Source: Belnapia arida (GTDB lineage Bacteria; Pseudomonadota; Alphaproteobacteria; Acetobacterales; Acetobacteraceae). Taken from it: 64,000 bases of DNA. The notes beneath the pieces are model-generated. The model searched no databases, had not been told where the DNA came from, and saw nothing but the letters and a program-made list of their open reading frames with translations. Shown piece by piece: positions 8,450 through 16,006 of the stretch. The translations under genes and the position numbers were made by a program. The DNA is taken from the NCBI RefSeq assembly GCF_016773205.1, contig NZ_JAETWB010000001.1:1178001-1242000 (forward strand), given 5' to 3'. How positions within the stretch are numbered: position 1 is the first letter of the stretch; each line of letters starts with the position of its first letter.

Positions 8450-8850
8450 CGCTCGAGGAGGTCCAGGCGCTCGTCACCCGCGCGCCCTACCACCAGTGGC
8501 TCGGGCTGAAGGTGGTCTCCTTCGGCGGCGGCGAGATCGAGATCCGTGCCACTTGGCGCGAGGAATGGGTGGTGAACCCGGACCGGCGCTACACCCATGG
8601 CGGCATCCTCGCCGCGCTGGTCGATCTCGCGGCCGACTGGGCGCTCGGCGCGGAGCTGGGGCGGGGCATCCCGACCGTCGACATGCGGGTGGACTACCAC
8701 CGGCCGGCCATGCCGGGTGACCTGATCTGCAAGGGAAAGATCGTGCGGCAGGGCGGGATGTTCTCGGTCGCCGAGGCGTCGATCTTCGACCTCGACGGCA
8801 AGCTCTGCGCCTCGGGCCGCGGCGTCTACCTCACCGCCCCGCCGAAGTGA
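8446..8850 (+). CDS. PaaI-family hotdog thioesterase
   Basis: 134-residue single hotdog domain. The characteristic THGGILAALVDLAADWA helix is at residues 50-66, with His51-Gly52-Gly53 and Asp60 in the places used for catalysis in PaaI-like acyl-CoA thioesterases. The ending SVAEASIFDLDGKLCASGRG is also typical. It overlaps both neighbours by 4 nt (ATGA and GTGA), so it is translated together with the reductase and the CoA ligase and probably hydrolyses or proof-reads a CoA intermediate of that pathway. Confidence 0.9.
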   Translation: MTLEEVQALVTRAPYHQWLGLKVVSFGGGEIEIRATWREEWVVNPDRRYTHGGILAALVDLAADWALGAELGRGIPTVDMRVDYHRPAMPGDLICKGKIVRQGGMFSVAEASIFDLDGKLCASGRGVYLTAPPK

Positions 8851-10316
8851 CCGGCTTCCGCAACCTCGGCGCGCTGATCGACCCGGCCGCGGATGCGGAG
8901 AAGACGGCGCTCATCGACCTCTCGACCGGCAAGGCGCGGCACATCAGCTACGCCGCGCTGGATGCGACGTGCGATGCCGTAGCACGCGGGCTGCTGCGGC
9001 GGGGGCTCAAGCGTGGCGACCGCGTCGGCATCCTCGCGGCCAATTCGGCGGAATTCCTGGCGGCGCTGAACGGCGCGATGCGGGCGGGGCTGGTCGCGGT
9101 GCCGGTCAACTGGCGTTTCCCGAAGGCGACACTCGACTACGTGCTGGAGAACAGCGGCGCGAGCCTCGTTTTCATCGACGAGGCACGGCGCGGGGCGGTG
9201 CCGGGCGGCATCGTCATGGGCGGGCCGGAGTGGGAGGCGCTGCTCGATCCCGGGCCCTTCGAGGCGGTGGTGCCGGAGCCGGCGGAGCCGGCGCTGTTCC
9301 TCTATACTTCCGGCTCGACGGGGCGGCCGAAGGGCGTGGTGCTGTCGCACCAGTCGCATCTCTGGGTGGTGGAGCAGCGGCTGGCCGGGGCCGACATGCG
9401 GCAGGAGCGGGCGCTGATCGCGGCGCCGCTTTACCACATGAACGGGCTGGCCCTCGCGCAGCTCGCCTCGGCCGCGCATATCACCGTGGTGCTGCTGCCG
9501 CAATTCGAGGCGCGGGCCTATATCCACGCGATCGGCGAGCATCGCGTCACCTGGATCACCGGCGTACCGCCGATGATGGCGATGCTGCTGCAGGAACGCG
9601 AGTTGCTGGCGGCGACGGACACTTCCTGCGTGCGGCATGTGCGCTGCGGCTCGGCGCCGACCTCGCCGGCGCTGCTCGCGGCGATCAGGGCGGCCTTCCC
9701 GCAGTCCAGGTTCGTCAACGGCTATGGCACGACGGAATGCGGGCCGGTGGTCTTCGGGCCGCATCCGGATGGCATCCCGACGCCGCCGCTCTCGGTCGGG
9801 TATCCGCATCCGGCGGTGGAGCTTCGCCTCAACGCGCAGGATGTGCTGGAGCAGAAATGCCCCGGCATGATGAACGGCTACTGGAACCGGCCGGACCTCA
9901 GGCCGCCGGTCACGTCGGACGGGTACTACGTCACCGGCGATGTCTTCTCGGTGGACGGGGATGGCTTCTTCACCGTGGTCGGGCGCGTGGACGACATGTT
10001 CATCTCGGGCGGGGAGAACATCTTCCCGAGCGAGGTGGAGAAGGTGCTGGAGACGCATCCGGCCGTCGAGCAATCCTCCGTCATCCCCGTGCCCGACGAC
10101 ATCAAGGGCACCAAGCCGGTTGCCTTCGTCGTCCGCAGGCCGGGGGCAGTGGTGGATGAGGCGGCGCTGAAGGCGCATTCCCTTGCCCATGCGCCAGCCT
10201 ATATGCACCCGAGGCGCATCTGGTTCGTCGAGGCTCTGCCGCTGATGGGGACCAACAAGATCGACAAGGCGCAGCTCGCCGCCTGGGCGCGCGAAGGCCT
10301 GAACCAGCCGGGGTAG
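8847..10316 (+). CDS. AMP-forming acyl-CoA synthetase
   Basis: 489-residue member of the adenylate-forming ANL superfamily, starting at GTG 8847 overlapping the thioesterase stop. The phosphate-binding loop TSGSTGRPKG is at residues 154-163. Further motifs are YGTTECGP, the hinge and adenylate-binding segment YYVTGDVFSVDGDGFFTVVG, GRVDDMFISGGENIFP, and a C-terminal lysine in TNKIDK that would drive adenylation. All motifs are intact, so the enzyme should be active. It activates a carboxylate to its CoA thioester. The adjacent TctC-type binding protein suggests an imported organic acid as substrate. Confidence 0.92.
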   Translation: MTGFRNLGALIDPAADAEKTALIDLSTGKARHISYAALDATCDAVARGLLRRGLKRGDRVGILAANSAEFLAALNGAMRAGLVAVPVNWRFPKATLDYVLENSGASLVFIDEARRGAVPGGIVMGGPEWEALLDPGPFEAVVPEPAEPALFLYTSGSTGRPKGVVLSHQSHLWVVEQRLAGADMRQERALIAAPLYHMNGLALAQLASAAHITVVLLPQFEARAYIHAIGEHRVTWITGVPPMMAMLLQERELLAATDTSCVRHVRCGSAPTSPALLAAIRAAFPQSRFVNGYGTTECGPVVFGPHPDGIPTPPLSVGYPHPAVELRLNAQDVLEQKCPGMMNGYWNRPDLRPPVTSDGYYVTGDVFSVDGDGFFTVVGRVDDMFISGGENIFPSEVEKVLETHPAVEQSSVIPVPDDIKGTKPVAFVVRRPGAVVDEAALKAHSLAHAPAYMHPRRIWFVEALPLMGTNKIDKAQLAAWAREGLNQPG

Positions 10317-10343
10317 GAAACGGCCGTCGCTCCAGCCGGGAGG

Positions 10344-11309
10344 ATGACGACCTTGAAGAGACGCACGCTGCTCGCCCTCGCCGTCGCGCCTGCCCTGGCG
10401 CAGGCGGCGGACCTGCCCGACCATCCGGTGGTAATGATCGTCCCTTATGCGCCGGGTGGCTCGGCCGATGTGCTGGCGCGCGCTATCGCCCCGGCCATGG
10501 GCGAGGCGCTGGGGCAGTCCGTGGTGGTGGAACTGCGGCCGGGCGCCGGGGGCAATATCGGCGCGGCGCATGTGGCGGAAGGGGCGCGGGCGGATGGCAC
10601 GACGCTGCTCTTCGCCTCCATCTCGCTCTCGACCGCGCCGGCCTTGCAGAGGCTGAGCTTCGACCCGTTGCGCGACCTGGTGCCGGTGGCGGGGCTGGGT
10701 GCCATCCCGAGCCTGATGGTCGTCTCACCGGACAGCCCCCATCGCAGCCTCGACGATGTGCTGGCGTCGGCGCGGTCGCGGCCGGGGGCGATCACCTATG
10801 GCTCCTCCGGGCCGGGGACGGGGAGCCATCTCGCCGGGGCGCTGCTCGCAGCGCAGGCGGGGGTGGAGCTGACGCATGTGCCTTATCGCGGCTCCGGCGC
10901 CGTCTATCCGGATCTGATCGCGCGACGGGTCGACATCCTTCTCGACGTCATGGGCAGTTCGGCCGGGCAGGTGACAGCGGGGGCGGTGCGGGCGCTGGCG
11001 ATCAGCGCGGCGGCACGCGCCTCGGCCTTCCCGGCGGTGCCGACCATTGCCGAATCGGGGGTGCCGGGCTTCGAATTCCTTACCTGGTTCGGCTTCTTCG
11101 CCCGCAGCGGCACGCCGGAGCCGGCGCGGCGGGCGCTGGAGGCGGCGCTGCTGCGGGCCTTCGCCGCGCCCGCGGTGCAGGAGAGGCTGCACCAAGCGAG
11201 CGCGGTGCCGCTGCCGGCGCGGGGCACCGAGTTCGGCCGCTGGTATGCCGGCGAGGTGGCGCGTTGGCAGGGGTTGGTGCGGCAGGGCAAGCTGGCGCGG
11301 ATCGACTGA
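10344..11309 (+). CDS. Tripartite tricarboxylate transporter-type (TctC/Bug) binding protein
   Basis: 321-residue periplasmic protein of the Bug/TctC family. It has a short signal peptide (LLALAVAPALAQA, residues 9-21) followed by the canonical DHPVVMIVPYAPGGSADVLAR opening, the RPGAGGNIGAAHVA loop and the YGSSGPGTGSHLAG loop that grips the ligand carboxylate. These proteins feed TctAB permeases with di- and tricarboxylates or aromatic acids, but no TctA or TctB gene is in the window. Such orphan Bug proteins are common in related bacteria. The gene sits inside the CoA-ligase operon, 27 nt after the ligase. Confidence 0.92.
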   Translation: MTTLKRRTLLALAVAPALAQAADLPDHPVVMIVPYAPGGSADVLARAIAPAMGEALGQSVVVELRPGAGGNIGAAHVAEGARADGTTLLFASISLSTAPALQRLSFDPLRDLVPVAGLGAIPSLMVVSPDSPHRSLDDVLASARSRPGAITYGSSGPGTGSHLAGALLAAQAGVELTHVPYRGSGAVYPDLIARRVDILLDVMGSSAGQVTAGAVRALAISAAARASAFPAVPTIAESGVPGFEFLTWFGFFARSGTPEPARRALEAALLRAFAAPAVQERLHQASAVPLPARGTEFGRWYAGEVARWQGLVRQGKLARID

Positions 11310-11321
11310 GGCGACGCACCC

Positions 11322-12596
11322 ATGCCCATCCCCGACCATGTCTGCGACCATGCCGGGTTGATCCTGGCCGATACGCTCGGCGCAATTGTTGCCGGGCAGG
11401 CGCAGCCGGAGGTGCGGGCGATGGCCGAGCGGCGTGCCGGCGCGGGCGTGCCGCTGCTCGGGACGCGGCTCGCGGCGCCGGTGCCGATGGCGGCCTTCCT
11501 CACCGGCTTCGCGGGGACGGCGGTGGAGCTGGACGAGGGGAACTATCCCGCGGGCGGGCATCCGGCGATCCATGCGGTGGCGCCGGCGTTGGCCGAGGCG
11601 GCGGCGCGGGATGCCTCGGGCGAGGCGCTGCTGGTGGCCGTCATCGCCGGCTACGAAGCAGGTTCGCGGGTCGGCCATGCCACGCGGCTGCGGCCGGCGG
11701 CGCATCCGCATGGCACCTGGGGGGTGATCGGCGCGGCGGCGGCGGTCGCCAGCCTGCGCGGCCATGACGAGGGGCGGGCGCGGGCGGCGCTGGAGCTGGC
11801 GGCGAGCCTCGGGCTGGCGACGAGCGCGACGGCTTCGCTGCGGGGCGGCTCGGTGCGCAACATCTATGCCGGGGCGGCGGCGCAGAACGGGCTGCTGGCA
11901 GTCGACCTGCTGGAGGCGGGGGTGACGGGGGAACCGGGAGGCATCGCCGTGGTCTTCGGCGAGGTGGTCGGCTCGGCCTTCGATGCGGCGGCCTATGCGG
12001 AGGCGGAGGGGCGCTGGTTCATCCTCGAGAGCTTCCTGAAACAGGCCAGCTGCTGCCGGGAGACGCAGGGGGCGTTGGAGGCGATCGAGCTGCTGCTGGC
12101 GGAGGGACCGGTCGATCCCGGGCAGGTCGAGGGGATCGAGGTGGGGACCTTCGCCTCCGCCGCGCTGCTGGCGGAGCGGGCGCCGGTGGCGCCGATCGCC
12201 GGGCGTTTCTCCATTCCCTTCACCGTGGCGACGCGGATGCTGCGGGGGCATGCCTGGATCGAGGCCTTTTCTGCCGAGGCCATCGCCGACCCGGCGACAC
12301 GGGCGCTGACGGCGAAGGTCAGGGTCATCGAGGACCCGGCCTATACGGCGCGGCTGCCGGCGGAGCGGCTGTGCCGGCTGACGCTGCGGATGCGGGACGG
12401 CGGCGTGCGGGAGCGGGTGGTGTGCGGGACGCCGGGCGACCCGGACCGGCCGCTGCCGGAGGCGGCCTTGCGGGAGAAATTCCGCCGCAGCGTCGAGCCG
12501 ACCCATGGCGCGCGGTGGGAGGCAATGTGGGAGATGGCGCGGCACCCGGGGCGCATCGGCTCCGTGGCGGCGCTGTTCGAGGCCTTCCGGCCATGA
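11322..12596 (+). CDS. MmgE/PrpD family protein
   Basis: 424-residue protein with the MmgE/PrpD all-helical fold (LILADTLGAIVAGQ near the N-terminus, LDEGNYPAGGHPAIHAVAPALA, and the PHGTWGVIGAAAAVASLRG helix pair). Known members include 2-methylcitrate dehydratase, cis-aconitate decarboxylase and iminodisuccinate epimerase. Sequence alone does not separate these. It begins 12 nt after the binding protein gene and overlaps the GNAT gene by 4 nt. A dehydratase or epimerase acting on a polycarboxylate fits the TctC neighbour. Confidence 0.88.
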   Translation: MPIPDHVCDHAGLILADTLGAIVAGQAQPEVRAMAERRAGAGVPLLGTRLAAPVPMAAFLTGFAGTAVELDEGNYPAGGHPAIHAVAPALAEAAARDASGEALLVAVIAGYEAGSRVGHATRLRPAAHPHGTWGVIGAAAAVASLRGHDEGRARAALELAASLGLATSATASLRGGSVRNIYAGAAAQNGLLAVDLLEAGVTGEPGGIAVVFGEVVGSAFDAAAYAEAEGRWFILESFLKQASCCRETQGALEAIELLLAEGPVDPGQVEGIEVGTFASAALLAERAPVAPIAGRFSIPFTVATRMLRGHAWIEAFSAEAIADPATRALTAKVRVIEDPAYTARLPAERLCRLTLRMRDGGVRERVVCGTPGDPDRPLPEAALREKFRRSVEPTHGARWEAMWEMARHPGRIGSVAALFEAFRP

Positions 12597-13093
12597 CGGG
12601 CGGCCCCCCACGCCGCATCGGGCCCGATGACGCCGCCGGCTTCCGGTCGCTTCGGCTGGAGGCGCTGCGGCTGCATCCGGAGGTCTTCGCCGCGGACTGG
12701 GCCGAGGAAGCGGCGCGGCCGCTCGACTGGTTCGCGGACAGGCTGGCTTCGAACGAGGTCTGGGCCGTGGCGACGCCGGACGGGGCTCTGCTCGGGATGG
12801 CGGGGCTGACGCGGCATGCAGCGGCCAAGCTGCGGCACAAGGCCGTGCTCTGGGGCGTCTATGTGCGGGCCGAAGCCCGCGGCACCGGCCTCAGCGCTGC
12901 CTTGGTCGGGGCGGTGCTGGCGGCCGCGCGCGGGACGGTGGAGGAGGTCCGGCTCACTGTCACCGCCGGCAACGAGGCGGCGATCCGGCTTTATGAAGGC
13001 TTTGGCTTCCGCACCTACGGGCGGGAGGAGCGGGCGCTCCGCGTCGCAGGGCGCGACTATGACGACGTGCTGATGGCGCTGCGGCTGGGCTAG
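12593..13093 (+). CDS. GNAT-family N-acetyltransferase
   Basis: 166-residue GNAT protein starting at ATG 12593, which overlaps the PrpD stop (ATGA). Acetyl-CoA binding motif A is VYVRAEARGTGLSAALV at about residues 89-105. Motif B, TVTAGNEAAIRLYEGFGF, is near 123-140. The acceptor cannot be predicted. It is the last gene of the operon and is followed directly by two inverted repeats. Confidence 0.9.
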   Translation: MTGGPPRRIGPDDAAGFRSLRLEALRLHPEVFAADWAEEAARPLDWFADRLASNEVWAVATPDGALLGMAGLTRHAAAKLRHKAVLWGVYVRAEARGTGLSAALVGAVLAAARGTVEEVRLTVTAGNEAAIRLYEGFGFRTYGREERALRVAGRDYDDVLMALRLG

Positions 13094-13096
13094 AGC

Positions 13097-13193
13097 AAAC
13101 TCACCAAGAGCGTCGACGCCCGTGGTGATTAGTTTACCCTCCAGACCAGTATCTGGGGCAACTTCACCCGTGCCGTACACCGGTGAAGTTGCC
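13097..13193. terminator. Double inverted repeat, bidirectional terminator
   Basis: Two dyads lie between convergent genes. The first (13097-13135) starts 3 nt after the GNAT stop: AAACT-CACCA and TGGTG-(3-nt bulge)-AGTTT arms around the self-complementary core GCGTCGACGC. The second (13157-13193) has perfect 12-bp arms GGCAACTTCACC/GGTGAAGTTGCC with a 13-nt loop and ends 5 nt before the 3' end of the minus-strand SAF oxidoreductase gene. Neither has a long T-tract. Confidence 0.7.
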
Positions 13194-13198
13194 CTAAC

Positions 13199-14509
13199 CT
13201 AAGCGCCGGCTTCCATCTCCCGCCTGATCCGCACGGCCTCGCTCGACTCGTCGACGGCGACGTCCGCCCAGCCGACCGGTGCGCCGCGTGGCACCGAACG
13301 TTTGAGCCGCACGCCATGGGCAAGGCCGATGGGAAGGGCGCCGAGGGCGAGGGAGCGTTCCGCGGGCAGGCACTTGCCCCAGACCATGGCGCCGCCCTCG
13401 CCGTCCAACACCTCGCCCTCGGCCAGGTCGCGCTTGGCCGTCGCCACGACATCGCCGCGCCAGGCCTCGGGGGCGCCGGTCGGCTCGCGGCGGAGCGCCG
13501 CAGAGGCGATGCTGACTCCGAGTTCCAGCCCGATCAGGTGGTAGGGCCGCCAGAGGGCGGCGAAGCGGCCGGAGGGGTCGCAATGCACGCCGTATTCCGA
13601 GAAGCAGCGGCGGATATAGTCGGTCTCTCCCTCGAAGACGGCGTAGACGCCCCAGCGAAGGTCATTGAGGACTTGGCGGCCGTCACGCTCGAGGGAGGAA
13701 ATCACCTCGACGACGCCGCCGGCGCCGGCGAAGACGCGGGGCAGATCTTGGGTGCCGCAGGGCGGGAAGCTCAGCCCGTCCTCCGGCGGCGCGAGGCCGG
13801 TGGCATTGGCGATGGCCGCCATCTCGATGCCCGACTTCGTGCCGTCGAGAAAGGAGTTGAACATCTGCGGGTTCATCCCCCCGAGCCGCGCCTGCTCCTC
13901 GGTCAGGCCGTAATGCCCCCAGACCGTCTCAGGCGTGCTCTCGTGATAGGCGGGGAGGTACTTGGTGCCCTTGCCGGCAGCGGTGATGGGCAGGCCCATG
14001 GCGCGGATGGTGTCCACCAGCTCGCAGACCAGGGCCGGCTGGTCGCCATAGGCGAGCGAATAGACGACGCCGGCCTGCCGGGCGCGAGCGGCGAGCAGCG
14101 GGCCGGCGAGAACATCGGCCTCCACATTGACCATGACGATGTGCTTGCCGTGGGAGATGGCGGCCAGGGCATGGCGGATGCCGGCAGCAGGGTGGCCGGT
14201 GCATTCGACGATGACCTCGATGCGCGGCTCGGCCATCAGCGCCATCGCATCCTCGGTGAGATGGGTACCGCCGGTGGCCAGCGCCGCGTCGAGCGAGGCG
14301 GGGGCATGGCGCTCCGCCTCCCAGCCGATGCGGGCCAGGGCGTCGCGGGCGCGGGGGATGGAGAGGTCGGCTATGCCGGCGACCTGGATGCCCGGCCTCC
14401 GAACCGCCATGGCGAGGAACATGGAGCCGAATTTCCCGGCGCCGATGACCCCGACGGTGACGGGCCGGCCCTCGGCCGCGCGGCGGCGCAGCATGGCGTG
14501 CAGGTTCAT
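13199..14509 (-). CDS. Homoserine dehydrogenase-like NAD(P) oxidoreductase with C-terminal SAF domain
   Basis: 436-residue protein matching the COG4091 architecture. The N-terminal Rossmann domain has VGVIGAGKFGSM (about residues 19-30) and a central ECTGHPAAGIRHA segment. The C-terminal SAF domain (from about residue 350) carries GDVVATAKRDLAEGEVLDGEGG and LPIGLAHGVRLKRSVPRG. The start is ATG 14509; the frame continues upstream but that part lies in the divergent promoter region. SAF domains occur in sugar-acid hydrolases and sialic-acid enzymes. Relatives sit in tetronate and branched-sugar catabolic clusters. It is divergent, 100 nt away, from an LtnD-like dehydrogenase, and the two probably share regulation. 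Confidence 0.87.
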   Translation of the reverse strand: MNLHAMLRRRAAEGRPVTVGVIGAGKFGSMFLAMAVRRPGIQVAGIADLSIPRARDALARIGWEAERHAPASLDAALATGGTHLTEDAMALMAEPRIEVIVECTGHPAAGIRHALAAISHGKHIVMVNVEADVLAGPLLAARARQAGVVYSLAYGDQPALVCELVDTIRAMGLPITAAGKGTKYLPAYHESTPETVWGHYGLTEEQARLGGMNPQMFNSFLDGTKSGIEMAAIANATGLAPPEDGLSFPPCGTQDLPRVFAGAGGVVEVISSLERDGRQVLNDLRWGVYAVFEGETDYIRRCFSEYGVHCDPSGRFAALWRPYHLIGLELGVSIASAALRREPTGAPEAWRGDVVATAKRDLAEGEVLDGEGGAMVWGKCLPAERSLALGALPIGLAHGVRLKRSVPRGAPVGWADVAVDESSEAVRIRREMEAGA

Positions 14510-14609
14510 GGCCGTTTCCTCCGCTTCGTTGAGCGGGGAGGCTAGCGCTTGACGCCGCACCCGCGCCACCCGAGCCTCGCCACCGGAGCGGACAGGGAAG
14601 GGCAGCGCC

Positions 14610-15506
14610 ATGCGCGTCGGGGTGATCGGTCTGGGCAGCATGGGGATGGGCGCCGCACTGAGCCTTGTGAAGGTCGGGGGGATGCAGGTGGCGGGCGTCG
14701 ATCCGCGCGAGGTGGCGCGGGCTGAACTCGCGGCCGCCGGTGGCACTGCCGCGGCCCGCGCCGCCGAACTGCCGGAGGGGACGGAAGCGGTGCTCGTTCT
14801 CGTCGTCAATGCGCGGCAGGCCGAGGCGGCGCTGTTCGGGCCGGATGGCGCGGTGCCGCGGCTGGCGCCCGGGGCGGTGCTCATCGTCTCCTCGACCATG
14901 GCGCCGGAAGATGCGCGGCGGCTGGCGGCGAAGGCCGAGGGGCTGGGCTTCCTCTACGTCGATGCGCCGGTCTCGGGCGGCGCGGTCGGGGCGCGGGCCG
15001 GGGCGATGACGGTGATGGCCTCGGGCAGCCAGGCGGCGATGGCGAAGGCGGCGCCGGTTTTCGCCGCGGTGGCGAAGAAGGTCTGGACGCTCGGCGAGGC
15101 GCCCGGCCTCGGCAGCACGATGAAGGTGGTGCACCAGTTGCTGGCCGGGGTGCATATCGCCGTCGCGGCGGAGGCGATGGCGCTCGGCATCAAGTCGGGG
15201 ATCGAGCCGCAGGCGCTGTTCGATGTCGTCACCAATGCGGCGGGCAATTCCTGGATGTTCGAGAACCGCATGCCGCATGTGCTGGAGGGCGACGAGGCGC
15301 CGCGCTCGGCGGTCGATATCTTCGTCAAGGATCTCGGGCTGGTGACGCAGCTGGCGCGTGAGGTGGCCTTCCCGGCGCCGCTGGCCGCGCAGGCGCAGCA
15401 GCTCTTCATCTCGGCGAGCGCGCAGGGGCATGGCGGGAAGGACGACGCCTTCGTCATCCGCGCCTACCAGGCCTTGACGGGGATCCGGCTGCCGAAGGTG
15501 GGTTAA
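14610..15506 (+). CDS. 3-hydroxyisobutyrate dehydrogenase-family protein, L-threonate dehydrogenase-like
   Basis: 298-residue beta-hydroxyacid dehydrogenase. The NAD motif GVIGLGSMG is at residues 4-12, the substrate loop DAPVSGGAVGARAGAMTVM is near 117-135, and the catalytic lysine lies in GSTMKVVHQLLAG. The KVVHQLLAG variant and overall length resemble LtnD, which oxidises L-threonate to 2-oxo-tetronate. The kinase and aldolase of that pathway (OtnK, OtnC) are not nearby. A divergent SAF-domain oxidoreductase gene is its only clear partner. Confidence 0.88.
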   Translation: MRVGVIGLGSMGMGAALSLVKVGGMQVAGVDPREVARAELAAAGGTAAARAAELPEGTEAVLVLVVNARQAEAALFGPDGAVPRLAPGAVLIVSSTMAPEDARRLAAKAEGLGFLYVDAPVSGGAVGARAGAMTVMASGSQAAMAKAAPVFAAVAKKVWTLGEAPGLGSTMKVVHQLLAGVHIAVAAEAMALGIKSGIEPQALFDVVTNAAGNSWMFENRMPHVLEGDEAPRSAVDIFVKDLGLVTQLAREVAFPAPLAAQAQQLFISASAQGHGGKDDAFVIRAYQALTGIRLPKVG

Positions 15507-15566
15507 CCGGTGACAGGCATGGAACAGGCGCAGATTAAGTCTTTGTTCTTAGGCGTTTTCGAAGAC

Positions 15567-15586
15567 GTCTGACCATAGCGTCAGAC
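15567..15586. promoter_or_regulatory. Perfect 7-bp inverted repeat, candidate operator
   Basis: GTCTGAC and GTCAGAC arms are separated by 6 nt in an AT-richer 150-nt gap between the LtnD-like gene and the next reading frame. The arms and spacing could be a dimeric regulator site or a weak terminator. No regulator gene is adjacent. Confidence 0.35.
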
Positions 15587-15659
15587 TGGAACATGCTACG
15601 AGAACGTCCCACGAACATTAACCCTTGATTCAACGTTCAGGATTTGTTCACATCGGCCT

Positions 15660-15902
15660 ATGCCGATGATCGACCCGTTGGACCCGAACCACATCCCGCC
15701 GCCGCCGGGCCGCCCAAGGCCAGGCCCGGTCAAGGGCGGCCTCCGCATCACCGTGATCGGCCTCGGGCCGTTGCAGGAGGCCTGCCTCGCCGGGATGCTG
15801 GCGCTGGCGCTCTCCTGGGTTTCCGCTGAGCTGCTGTTCCGGGTGGAGGTGGGGCGGGAGGCGGCGCCCCGGGCGATCCTGTCCGCCGCGCTGCAACCCT
15901 GA
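15660..15902 (+). CDS. Hypothetical small membrane-associated protein
   Basis: 80-residue frame with a proline-rich N-terminus (DPNHIPPPPGRPRPGP) followed by one hydrophobic stretch, ACLAGMLALALSWVSAELLF (about residues 44-63), that could cross the membrane. No family is recognised. No good ribosome site precedes ATG 15660; ATG 15666 is equally possible. It stands alone between the dehydrogenase gene and the esterase gene. It could be spurious. Confidence 0.4.
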   Translation: MPMIDPLDPNHIPPPPGRPRPGPVKGGLRITVIGLGPLQEACLAGMLALALSWVSAELLFRVEVGREAAPRAILSAALQP

Positions 15903-16006
15903 ATCGCTCACTGCATCGCGTGTAGAACCTGCAGCAGTATTGATCCATCACGGCGCCCGTTCTGGCCGTTCCTGGCCTGAATTGGATACATCGTGAGGTT
16001 ATTGCA

